From contig CAKSIW010000051.1 in assembly GCA_934463175.1 (NCBI GenBank), forward strand, positions 1 through 20,868: a stretch of 20,868 bases of DNA. The letters are read 5' to 3'. Both the position numbers and the translations under genes were made by a program. The notes below the pieces were generated by a model, which saw only the letters and a list, made by a program, of their open reading frames with translations, had not been told where the DNA came from and made no database searches. This stretch comes from an uncultured Clostridia bacterium. GTDB lineage: Bacteria > Bacillota > Clostridia > Monoglobales > Monoglobaceae. Shown piece after piece: positions 1 through 6,695 of the stretch (positions are counted from its first letter, which is position 1; each line of letters starts with the position of its first letter).

Positions 1-56
1 TTTTCCGCGTGTGCTGTCGGAATATCAATTATAACAATACAAAGCTATTACCTATA

Positions 57-926
57 TCATGTATGTCCGTATGTATATCCCCACTCATATGTCATAAGCA
101 ACACCGCATTTGCAGCATTCCCAATCAGCTCATAATTATGTCCTTCATAAAGCAAACCCTTTTGGTCATCAGATGTTTTCGGTGCAAGCGCTGCAATTAC
201 CTCATATCCGAGAGGATTGAGCGTTTGCCTGAGTCTGTCGATGAACTCCGCATATAATGCGGCGTCCTCTGCAAAAACAAACTCAAAATCAATGTCAAGA
301 CCCCGATAATCCTTCTCTGCAATATTCTGCAAAATTTCATTAATTAATCTGTCCTGTATCTCGGAATTATTCAGCACAAGACTTGCAAGTTCATTGCTGA
401 ATCCGCCCGTCTCCGTCAGTGTTGACAAATGCATAAGCGGTAAAACTCCATATTCAAACGCCAGACCGATCAGCTCTCTGTCATCCAAATCAACCAAACC
501 ACCCTCCTCCGTTATCCCGTATGTGAACGGAGTCATATAATTTATGTATGGCAAGGTTCCTCTGAGAAGCTCACGGTCAATAAACGGATATGCATACCCA
601 TTCACATCAATATTTCGTCCCCGATTGCTTTCAAGCTCAACAACAAGGGTCTGACCGGGATATATAACTCCTCCGCCCATTAAAATCGGATTGTTCCTGT
701 AAAGCTCATTGACACTTATTCCATACCGTCCCGCAATCGAATAGACCGTGTCACTCGGCTGAACCGTGTGATATGCAAGAGGCTCCAGAATCAGCAGTGC
801 TTGCCCTGTTGCAGGCTCTGCACCGTTTTCAAGATTATTTAAATATCTCACGATAAATTCAGGCACACCGTATTCCCGTGCAATTGTCTCCGCCGTTTCC
901 CCATATGACGCTATATGTATATCCAT
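57..926 (-). CDS. LysM-GH18 spore cortex-lytic type protein (SleL/YaaH-like), truncated at the C-terminus
   Basis: The N-terminus carries two LysM-like peptidoglycan-binding repeats (about residues 1-45 and 50-97, the second starting YHTVQPSDTVYSIAGRYGI). A GH18 glycosidase domain follows. Its catalytic signature GLDIDFEFV is present, so the general-acid Glu is visible. Proteins of this family (B. subtilis YaaH, B. cereus SleL) are N-acetylglucosaminidases that act on spore cortex, and usually have about 420-430 residues. This one has 289. The reading frame stays family-like up to MTYEWGYTYG and then ends two codons later at a TGA. None of the three frames in the remaining 56 bases resembles the expected continuation (GPPMAVAP-like). 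The second half of the barrel is therefore missing and the product is probably inactive as written. I chose the start at 926 because GGAGG lies 7 bases upstream; an in-frame ATG at 947 has no such site. The gene is separated from nfnB by a terminator. Confidence 0.8.
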   Translation of the reverse strand: MDIHIASYGETAETIAREYGVPEFIVRYLNNLENGAEPATGQALLILEPLAYHTVQPSDTVYSIAGRYGISVNELYRNNPILMGGGVIYPGQTLVVELESNRGRNIDVNGYAYPFIDRELLRGTLPYINYMTPFTYGITEEGGLVDLDDRELIGLAFEYGVLPLMHLSTLTETGGFSNELASLVLNNSEIQDRLINEILQNIAEKDYRGLDIDFEFVFAEDAALYAEFIDRLRQTLNPLGYEVIAALAPKTSDDQKGLLYEGHNYELIGNAANAVLLMTYEWGYTYGHT

Positions 927-980
927 AGCCACACCTCCGATATACATTGTACTTTCACGGCTTTGCTTTTGTGCCTGTCA

Positions 981-1018
981 GCAAATAAAAAAGGAGCTTT
1001 CGCTCCTTTTTTATTTGC
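981..1018 (-). terminator. Intrinsic terminator of nfnAB
   Basis: A perfect 17-base inverted repeat (981-997 and 1002-1018) surrounds a 4-base loop that reads GAAA on the minus strand. Its GGAGC/GCTCC core is followed by TTTTTT on the minus strand. The left arm begins with the A-tract that includes the nfnB stop codon, so the terminator overlaps the end of the gene. By symmetry the plus strand also has a T-tract, so it could stop transcription from either side. Confidence 0.88.
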
Positions 1019-2399
1019 TCTTTATATACTCATCAATTGCCTTTGCCGCATTTTTCCCTGCGCCCATTGCAAGAATAACCGTTGCTGCACCTGTAACCGC
1101 GTCACCGCCTGCATAAACGCCTTCCTTGGTCGTTAGTCCGCTGTCACCCTCTGTAATGATACAGCCACGCTTGTTGGTTTCAAGTCCGCGTGTCGTGCTT
1201 CGTATAAGCGGATTCGGTGATGTCCCGATTGACATAATCACGCTGTCAACCTCAAGCTCATACTCCGAATTCTCAATTTCAACAGGACGTCTTCTGCCCG
1301 ACTCGTCAGGCTCACCAAGCTCCATCTTGACGCATTTCATTCCTGTCACAAAATTGTCATCACCGCCCAGAATTTCCACCGGATTGTTTAGCGTGAGGAA
1401 AACAATACCCTCTTCCTCCGCATGTTCAACCTCCTCACGGCGCGCTGGCATTTCGTCCATTGAACGGCGGTATACAATGTAAACCGTTTCCGCACCCAGA
1501 CGTTTCGCACACCTTGCAGCGTCCATTGCAACATTTCCGCCTCCGACAACCGCAACCTTTTTTGACTTCAGAATCGGTGTTGCCGAACCGTCAACATACG
1601 CTTTCATAAGATTTATTCTCGTCAGGAACTCATTTGCCGAATACACACCGTTATAGTTTTCGCCCGGTATGTTCATAAACCGCGGCAAGCCTGCACCCGA
1701 ACCGATAAACACCGCTTCAAAGCCCATCTCAAAAAGCTCGTCCACCGTAAATGTTTTTCCGATTACCGTATTTGTGCAGATTTCAACTCCCAACGCCTTC
1801 AAATTTTCGATTTCACGTCTCACGATTTCCTTCGGAAGCCTGAATTCCGGAATACCGTACACTAAAACTCCGCCCGCAACATGCAGTGCCTCAAAAACCG
1901 TGACCGAATATCCGAGCTTTGCCAAATCCCCGGCACATGTGAGTCCCGAAGGACCTGCACCGATCACCGCAGCCTTGTGTCCGTTTTTCTTCACATCACT
2001 CACGCCGCCTGACGCATTTTTCATATGCCAATCAGCAACAAATCTCTCCAGTCTGCCGATTGCAACCGGCTCTCCCTTCATGCCGCGTACGCATTTGGAT
2101 TCACACTGCGTCTCCTGCGGACAAACTCTGCCGCACACTGCCGGAAGAGAGCTTGACTCTGCAATAATCTCATATGCTTGTTCAAATTCACCTTCTGCAA
2201 CCCTTGCGATAAATTCCGGAATATTTATCTGAACGGGACAGCCCGTCACGCAAGGCTTATGCTTGCAGTGCAGACATCTTTTTGCCTCATCAATCGCCTG
2301 TTCCTCTGTGTAGCCGAGTGCAACCTCATTGAAATTCTTGTTTCTCACATCAGGCTGCTGAACCGGCATTTCATTTTTCTTCAAAGACATATTCGGCAT
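1011..2399 (-). CDS. nfnB: NfnB-type NADPH-binding flavoprotein (glutamate synthase small-subunit family)
   Basis: The protein has 462 residues. Two N-terminal iron-sulfur cysteine sets are visible: C42, C45, C50, C54 and C89, C93, C99, C103. An FAD-binding GAGPSG motif lies at 147-152, an NADP-type GGGNVAMDAARCA motif at about 286-298, and the family's C-terminal FAD segment (YAGGDAVTGAATVILAMGAG) near 430-450. By homology it is the large subunit of the electron-bifurcating NADH-dependent ferredoxin:NADP+ oxidoreductase. That enzyme couples ferredoxin and NADH oxidation to NADPH formation in the cytosol of anaerobes. The same fold is used by the glutamate synthase small subunit, but direct adjacency to an NfnA homologue and absence of a gltB gene here favour Nfn. 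The start follows AAGGAGG by 9 bases; that site lies inside the last codons of nfnA, so translation is probably coupled. The MPNMS start and the RNKNF.EVALGYT segment match family N-termini. Confidence 0.88.
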   Translation of the reverse strand: MPNMSLKKNEMPVQQPDVRNKNFNEVALGYTEEQAIDEAKRCLHCKHKPCVTGCPVQINIPEFIARVAEGEFEQAYEIIAESSSLPAVCGRVCPQETQCESKCVRGMKGEPVAIGRLERFVADWHMKNASGGVSDVKKNGHKAAVIGAGPSGLTCAGDLAKLGYSVTVFEALHVAGGVLVYGIPEFRLPKEIVRREIENLKALGVEICTNTVIGKTFTVDELFEMGFEAVFIGSGAGLPRFMNIPGENYNGVYSANEFLTRINLMKAYVDGSATPILKSKKVAVVGGGNVAMDAARCAKRLGAETVYIVYRRSMDEMPARREEVEHAEEEGIVFLTLNNPVEILGGDDNFVTGMKCVKMELGEPDESGRRRPVEIENSEYELEVDSVIMSIGTSPNPLIRSTTRGLETNKRGCIITEGDSGLTTKEGVYAGGDAVTGAATVILAMGAGKNAAKAIDEYIKSK

Positions 2400-2400
2400 A

Positions 2401-3240
2401 TTATCTTACCTCCTTCAGCAGATTGCACACCTTCTCGTGCTGTTCGCGTTCAAACGGCTTGTAGACCGACGAGCGGCGTATTGCCTCATCAAAATCAACC
2501 TGATGACCGTCAAAGTCCGGTCCGTCAACACACGCAAACTTCATTTCTCCGCCGACGGTCAGACGACATCCGCCGCACATTCCCGTCCCGTCAATCATAA
2601 TGGGGTTCATGCTCACAACTGTTTTTATGTCAAATTCGCGCGTGAGCATACACACAAACTTCATCATAATCAGCGGACCGATTGCGATAACCTCGTCATA
2701 TTTCTCGCCTCTTTCAATCAATGCTCTCAGAGCGTCCGTGACAAGACCTTTTTTTCCGTATGAGCCGTCATCTGTCATTATCTCCAGTCTGTCGGACACT
2801 CCGCGGAATTCGTCCTCCAGAATGACCAGATCACGATTCCTGAATCCGACAATCGAGTGAACCTCCGCACCGCTCTGTTTCAGTGCCTTCGCCGTCGGAT
2901 ATGCAATTGCACAGCCGACACCGCCGCCTATGACAGCAACCTTTTTAAATCCTTCAGTATGTGAAGCAACTCCCAAGGGTCCGACAAAATCATGGATTTC
3001 ATCACCCTCCTCCAGCATATTCAGCTTTTGAGTGGTTGCACCGACAATCTGGAATATTATGGTGATTGTTCCCTCCTCGCGGCTGTAATCCGCAATTGTC
3101 AGAGGAATCCTTTCTCCGTTTTCATCAACTCTCAGAATGATAAACTGACCTGCCAATGCCTTGCGTGCGACATTCGGCGCTTCAACCGTCATTTGCGTTA
3201 CGGTCGGATTCAGTATCTTTTTTTGCTTTATCCGAAACAT
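2401..3240 (-). CDS. nfnA: NfnA-type FAD/NAD-binding iron-sulfur flavoprotein
   Basis: This 279-residue protein belongs to the dihydroorotate dehydrogenase electron-transfer / sulfide dehydrogenase subunit family. An FAD-binding segment (RIPLTIAD) is at 44-51 and an NAD-binding VIGGGVGCAIAYP at about 103-115. The [2Fe-2S] cysteines C222, C225 and C237 sit in GMCGGCRLTVGGEMKFACVDGP-like context, split here as MCGGCR and KFACVDG, followed by FDGHQVDF. In NfnAB this subunit oxidises NADH. Stop (2401) and nfnB start (2399) are one base apart, so the two form a bicistronic unit. PyrK, the dihydroorotate dehydrogenase partner, is a possible alternative. The nfnB partner and the absence of pyrD argue against it. 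Confidence 0.88.
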   Translation of the reverse strand: MFRIKQKKILNPTVTQMTVEAPNVARKALAGQFIILRVDENGERIPLTIADYSREEGTITIIFQIVGATTQKLNMLEEGDEIHDFVGPLGVASHTEGFKKVAVIGGGVGCAIAYPTAKALKQSGAEVHSIVGFRNRDLVILEDEFRGVSDRLEIMTDDGSYGKKGLVTDALRALIERGEKYDEVIAIGPLIMMKFVCMLTREFDIKTVVSMNPIMIDGTGMCGGCRLTVGGEMKFACVDGPDFDGHQVDFDEAIRRSSVYKPFEREQHEKVCNLLKEVR

Positions 3241-3275
3241 CAGAATAGCCTCCCAACTATAATTCTATCTTGTAT

Positions 3276-3304
3276 ATACTATCACATTGCGGCGGAAAAG
3301 TCAA
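3276..3304 (-). promoter_or_regulatory. Sigma-A-type promoter of nfnAB
   Basis: Read on the minus strand, TTGACT (plus 3299-3304) is followed by a 17-base spacer and TAGTAT (plus 3276-3281). It lies about 35 bases upstream of the nfnA ATG, and GGGAGG provides the ribosome site. It is the only good -35/-10 pair in the topB-nfnA gap. Confidence 0.65.
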
Positions 3305-3320
3305 ATGTTTTGCAATGTGA
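3282..3320 (-). promoter_or_regulatory. Operator-like dyad across the nfnA promoter
   Basis: A perfect 9-base inverted repeat, TCACATTGC (3282-3290) and GCAATGTGA (3312-3320), is separated by 21 bases. Arm centres are 30 bases apart, about three helical turns, so both arms would face the same side of the DNA. One arm fills the promoter spacer and the other lies just upstream of the -35 box. The gap is too long and lacks a T-tract for a terminator. The binding protein is unknown; the arms do not match the Rex consensus. Confidence 0.5.
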
Positions 3321-3346
3321 AGTTAATTCCAAACCTCCTGCCTTTG

Positions 3347-5479
3347 TCAAAACTTAAATACCGTTCTTCCGTCCTCAAGCACAAGCCTTGCGGAAAACTC
3401 CTTTCCGCTCTTTTTTGAAATAAACCCTCCGATAACGGGAGTTGAACCTGTTTCAAGCAGTTTTTTCATATTTTCAAGTGATATGACCCTTCCGCATATC
3501 ACATTTCCCGATGAAAATCTGCAACCGTCACGGTATCCGCTGCAGCCATATCCGAACCGGGTCCTGACAACATCTTTGCCGCACACCGGACACTTTCCGA
3601 CCGTATCTCCGACAAATCCGTCAAAGTTCCCCGCACTTTCACATTTTCCTTCAAACACGTCCGAAATCTCCTGTTTCACAAGCCCGACCGCATCATCAAC
3701 CGTTATTTCCCCGCGAAAAACTTTTTTGAGTGCCGCGCCCATCTTTGAAGTCTTGAACTTGTCCATGCTTATGTTCATTCTCATTAACGATTCAATCATA
3801 TGCTCGCCTGCCGGAAGAATTTTGTATGTATCCTTTTTAAGCTCAATGTATTGACTCTTCCGCGCATTGTCAATTATCCCTGTTCGTGTTGCCTCCGTAC
3901 CGAGTTCCAAACCTTCAAGCATCACGCGATATTCCTCGGTGTCATCATCGCTTTCTGCCGCAGATGCCTTTTCTTCCTTGAACGGATTTTTAAGATAGTT
4001 GTTCAGCGTCTCGATTGTGTAGTGCTTGGGCGGGCTTGTCTCCTTTTCGCACGGCTTGAAGCATATGTTCACCTCGTCGCCTTTTTCAATCGGCGGCAGC
4101 AGCTTATCCTTTTTTGTATATGTATCATATGCCGTCCAACCGGGATTTACAATAACGGTTCCTTTGAGCAGAAACTCCTCAAGCTCTCCGACCGCGATTT
4201 TAATCTCCGTTTTCTCCGCAAGACATTCTTCAGCACAGAAAACAGCAACAAACCGCCGCATGATTGTGCTGTATACCTTCAGTTCTTCCTCCGTCATTCT
4301 GCTTTTATCCGGTATTTTGTATGTCGGGGTGAGTGCAGAGTGCGACTCGATTTTTGAATCATCAAAAATGTTTTTGCCCGTTTTAAACTCAACGGGATAG
4401 CCCAGCTTTTTAACGGTCTCGAGAATCTTTTTGATTTTACCCTGTTCGGCTGTTGCAAGATATTCCGAATTGGTTCTCGGATATGTCACATATCCCTTTT
4501 CATAAAGCGACTGAACAATTTCAAGGCTCTGCGCCATTGACATTTTATACCGTTTTCCGAGAGCATTCTGAAGTTTTGTCAGAGAATACAGCTTTCCGGG
4601 CGCAATTTTATCCTTTTTTCTCTTCTTTGAAACAACATATGCACGGCAGGCATTATACTCCTCGCACAGCTTTTCAGCCGGTGCAAGCTCATTCTTTGCA
4701 AACCTCTTTTTGCTTGTCAGCTCAATCTCCGTACCGTTTGTCTCCGCCTTGCTGCAAATTGCGTAATATATGTCGGGAACAAAATTCCTGATTTGCATAT
4801 CGCGGTCATAAATTGCCTTCACAATCGGCACAATAACACGCCCGACACGCAGCAGCGACCCCGTCCGCAGCGTTGCATACCGCGTCAGATTCACGCCATA
4901 GAGCCAGTCGGTGAAGGTTCGTGCATAGCCCTCGTTTGCAAGGCTGTCATATTCGTTCTCGTCCTTCAGTGCCGCCATTGCCTCACGAACCGTCTGAGGG
5001 GTCTGGTCGGGCAGCCATATTCTTTTCAGCTTTTTCTCCGCTCCGTCCAAAGCCTTTTCAATACACGTCCGAACAATAATCTCGCCCTCACGGTCGGCAT
5101 CTCCGGCATTCACAATCACATCAACATCATCGCGGTTGCAAAGCGTGCGGATTATGCCGAACTGCTTTTTCACACCCTCATCGGTTTTTTTGTTTTTGTC
5201 CTTTTTAATCTCAAATATGAATTTTTCAGGAAAGCACGGCAAATTATTCATTGTCCATCGAACGGAGCCGTCGGGATTCGGCGAATATTCTTCAATATCC
5301 GCAAGCGAAAACAGGTGTCCGAAAGCCCACGTTATTATATATCCGCCGCCCTCCAAGTATCCGTCGTGCCTTGACATTTTCCCGAGTCCCTCCATAATGT
5401 TCCGCGCAAGACTCGGTTTCTCCGCAATAATTAAAACTATTTCAAAAACCACCTTTTCAGCACCGCAGCACTGCGGCAC
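3347..5479 (-). CDS. topB: DNA topoisomerase III (type IA), start codon uncertain
   Basis: A type IA topoisomerase that relaxes and decatenates DNA through a covalent 5'-phosphotyrosine. Numbered from the longest open frame: TOPRIM domain with LIIAEKPSLA at 16-25 and the metal-binding DADREGE at 127-133; strand-passage region with DWLYGVNLTRY at 191-201; active-site Tyr333 in GYVTYPRTNSEYL; C-terminal single zinc ribbon with CPVC and a later CSGYRDGC. Length (about 700) fits TopB. Sequence around RVGRVIVPIV diverges from the usual SVGRVQTPTL. The annotated boundary is a GTG at 5479, the furthest upstream start, but it has no ribosome site and lies in a hairpin. A second GTG is at 5452. The best ribosome site, AAAGGTGG, sits 8 bases before an ATA codon at 5440, exactly where family members have their initiator Met. 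The neighbours ruvX and DUF1292 are codirectional. Confidence 0.88.
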   Translation of the reverse strand: MPQCCGAEKVVFEIVLIIAEKPSLARNIMEGLGKMSRHDGYLEGGGYIITWAFGHLFSLADIEEYSPNPDGSVRWTMNNLPCFPEKFIFEIKKDKNKKTDEGVKKQFGIIRTLCNRDDVDVIVNAGDADREGEIIVRTCIEKALDGAEKKLKRIWLPDQTPQTVREAMAALKDENEYDSLANEGYARTFTDWLYGVNLTRYATLRTGSLLRVGRVIVPIVKAIYDRDMQIRNFVPDIYYAICSKAETNGTEIELTSKKRFAKNELAPAEKLCEEYNACRAYVVSKKRKKDKIAPGKLYSLTKLQNALGKRYKMSMAQSLEIVQSLYEKGYVTYPRTNSEYLATAEQGKIKKILETVKKLGYPVEFKTGKNIFDDSKIESHSALTPTYKIPDKSRMTEEELKVYSTIMRRFVAVFCAEECLAEKTEIKIAVGELEEFLLKGTVIVNPGWTAYDTYTKKDKLLPPIEKGDEVNICFKPCEKETSPPKHYTIETLNNYLKNPFKEEKASAAESDDDTEEYRVMLEGLELGTEATRTGIIDNARKSQYIELKKDTYKILPAGEHMIESLMRMNISMDKFKTSKMGAALKKVFRGEITVDDAVGLVKQEISDVFEGKCESAGNFDGFVGDTVGKCPVCGKDVVRTRFGYGCSGYRDGCRFSSGNVICGRVISLENMKKLLETGSTPVIGGFISKKSGKEFSARLVLEDGRTVFKF

Positions 5480-5508
5480 AAACTACACGGGCGGACAGTG
5501 TCCGCCCG
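5463..5508. repeat. Paired REP-like palindromes upstream of topB
   Basis: Two adjacent GC-rich palindromes. One has 10-base arms, CGGGCGGACA (5488-5497) and TGTCCGCCCG (5499-5508), around a single central base. The other has CCGCAG (5463-5468) and CTGCGG (5471-5476). There is no following T-tract on either strand, so they are poor intrinsic terminators. They look like a REP-type intergenic repeat, or like a transcript-stabilising or processing structure between the DUF1292 gene and topB. Only one copy of this exact sequence is in the window. Confidence 0.5.
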
Positions 5509-5531
5509 AAAACATTCATGTCATCCGAATA

Positions 5532-5843
5532 TTAATCCTCAAACTCAAACAAATCGGCATTTCTTTCTTTAAATATTTCATATGCTCTGTCAAGAATTTC
5601 AAGATTCTCCTCGGGAACCAAGATATAGTCATTGTTTTCATCGTTTTCCATTTTCAGAATGACAACCTCGTCAACCTCGCCGTCATCTTCCTCTTTATAC
5701 GGAATGCAGATGACATATTCATCATCATCAACCTTAACCGTGTCAAGATGCTCAAAGGTCTGCTTGTTTCCGTCATCATCAAACAAGTCAACCAGATAGT
5801 TCTCCTCATTTTCATTCTCAAAATTTTCAAAATCCTTTGCCAT
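5532..5843 (-). CDS. DUF1292 family small acidic protein (YrzB-like)
   Basis: The product is 103 residues and very rich in Asp and Glu, with a beta-rich pattern (NYLVDLFDDDGNKQTFEHL, EYVICIPY, VDEVVILKMEND) typical of DUF1292. No catalytic residues or membrane segments are visible. In many Bacillota this gene travels with ruvX/yqgF in an alaS-ireB-ruvX-DUF1292 cluster. Here ruvX lies 26 bases upstream, so the arrangement is partly kept while alaS and ireB are absent. A ribosome site AGGAAAGGA precedes the start. The biochemical function of this family is not established. Confidence 0.85.
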   Translation of the reverse strand: MAKDFENFENENEENYLVDLFDDDGNKQTFEHLDTVKVDDDEYVICIPYKEEDDGEVDEVVILKMENDENNDYILVPEENLEILDRAYEIFKERNADLFEFED

Positions 5844-5869
5844 TTCAACAAATCCTTTCCTTTAGTTTT

Positions 5870-6280
5870 TCACGCTCTCAGGCTGTCAAGATATGCCTGG
5901 AGTATGAACGCGGCGGCAATTTTGTCTACTGCTGCCTTCCTTTTTTTCCCGCGGACATTGGTTTCATTCATCAAACTGTGAGCCGAAACCGTGGTCAGAC
6001 GCTCGTCCCACAAAACAACCGGAAGTCCTGTCATTTCTTCAAGAACCGCCGCAAGCTTTTTTGACTTTTTGCCGCGTTCGCCGACTGTTCCGTTCATGTT
6101 TTTCGGAAACCCGAGAACAATTTTCTCAGCCTTCAGCTCCTTCGCAAGCTGTGCCGTATGCTCCGCAACCTTCATCATGCTTTTTTCGCTGAATACCTCA
6201 AGCGTGTGCGCCGCCATTCCGAGCGCATCTGATGCGGCATATCCCGTGCGGCTGTCGCCGAAATCAACTCCCAAAATCAT
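5870..6280 (-). CDS. ruvX: RuvX/YqgF family putative pre-16S rRNA nuclease / Holliday junction resolvase
   Basis: A 136-residue protein of the RNase H-like YqgF family. It opens with MILGVDFGDSRTGYAASD, giving the first catalytic Asp. It continues with GFPKNMNGTVGERG, then WDERLTTVSA with the conserved Glu, and ends with AAVDKIAAAFILQAYLDS, which supplies the last acidic residue. Length matches the family (about 135-150). E. coli YqgF takes part in 16S rRNA 5'-end maturation, and a resolvase role has been proposed. It is the first gene of the ruvX-DUF1292-topB unit, with a good promoter immediately upstream and GGAAGGG as ribosome site. Confidence 0.9.
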   Translation of the reverse strand: MILGVDFGDSRTGYAASDALGMAAHTLEVFSEKSMMKVAEHTAQLAKELKAEKIVLGFPKNMNGTVGERGKKSKKLAAVLEEMTGLPVVLWDERLTTVSAHSLMNETNVRGKKRKAAVDKIAAAFILQAYLDSLRA

Positions 6281-6313
6281 ACCCTTCCGCCTTTTTCAAA
6301 TATTTTCTTTTCT

Positions 6314-6342
6314 ATTGTAGCATAATCGGTGTCCGTTCGCAA
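6314..6342 (-). promoter_or_regulatory. Sigma-A-type promoter of ruvX-DUF1292-topB
   Basis: On the minus strand TTGCGA (plus 6337-6342) is followed by 17 bases and TACAAT (plus 6314-6319). TATGC directly before the -10 box gives an extended -10 (TG). It ends 33 bases before the ruvX ATG. Confidence 0.7.
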
Positions 6343-6371
6343 GTATTTTTTTGAAACTTAAAAAATTTATT

Positions 6372-6481
6372 TTTTCCACATTTCATTTTTATATTCTGCT
6401 CTGTATAATGTGGAAATGTTCCTCATTTCCGCTTAATATATGCTTTTCCCCTGTGGATAACCCTGTGCATTTTGTGGATTG
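6372..6481. promoter_or_regulatory. Cluster of DnaA-box-like 9-mers
   Basis: Five related 9-mers lie in 110 bases. TTTTCCACA is at 6372-6380 (plus). On the opposite orientation are TGTGGAAAT at 6409-6417, TGTGGATAA at 6452-6460 (the reverse of the perfect box TTATCCACA), TGTGCATTT at 6464-6472 and TGTGGATTG at 6473-6481. The last three are nearly contiguous. This fits a DnaA-binding cluster controlling acnA or ruvX, or titrating DnaA. No dnaA or dnaN gene is nearby, so calling it an origin is not supported. Confidence 0.45.
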
Positions 6482-6625
6482 TAATGTTTATGTAAACTTT
6501 CCGTAATTTTTCTGTTACATTTTTTTACAGTCCGCAAAGCCTCATTCCGCAAGGGTTTCGGCTCTGTGTTAAAAAAAATGGCAAGACAGAAAAAAAGATA
6601 GGTTATTTTGCCGAGAAATGAATGC

Positions 6626-6654
6626 TTGACAAAGACGGTTTTTTTGTATAAAAT
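6626..6654 (+). promoter_or_regulatory. Sigma-A-type promoter of acnA-icd
   Basis: A perfect TTGACA (6626-6631), a 17-base spacer and TAAAAT (6649-6654) end 41 bases before the acnA ATG. AGGAGG at 6677-6682 is the ribosome site, with a fairly long 13-base gap to the start. Confidence 0.78.
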
Positions 6655-6695
6655 ATAAAGGATAATGAATATTTTTAGGAGGAAGTGCGATAATC

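Larger units (their letters stand above)
6281..6695. other. AT-rich divergent intergenic region between ruvX and acnA
   Basis: This 415-base gap holds the ruvX promoter (left), the acnA promoter (right) and, between them, a run of DnaA-box-like sequences plus an AT-rich stretch around 6343-6400. I see no open reading frame with a credible start, no tRNA and no riboswitch-like structure. A weak inverted pair ATGTAA (6490-6495) and TTACAT (6515-6520) and a single TGTTAA half-site near 6567 were the only other symmetric elements noticed. Confidence 0.7.

Noticed and set aside
1011..2399. Glutamate synthase small subunit (gltD)
   Set aside because: The family matches, but there is no large-subunit gene and an NfnA homologue is fused in operon structure, so NfnB is the better call.
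3282..3320. Terminator of topB
   Set aside because: The 21-base loop is long and no T-tract follows on the minus strand. Overlap with a good promoter favours an operator.
915..5981. Long open frames on the plus strand opposite nfnB, nfnA and topB
   Set aside because: They are antisense shadows of strong minus-strand genes, with no domains and no ribosome sites.
6343..6500. Chromosomal replication origin
   Set aside because: A DnaA-box cluster and AT-rich DNA are present, but dnaA, dnaN, rpmH or other origin genes are absent and gene orientation flips again at about 12.85 kb. Kept only as a cluster of boxes.
6560..6580. Rex operator upstream of acnA
   Set aside because: Only one TGTTAA half-site is seen. 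The symmetric partner is missing.
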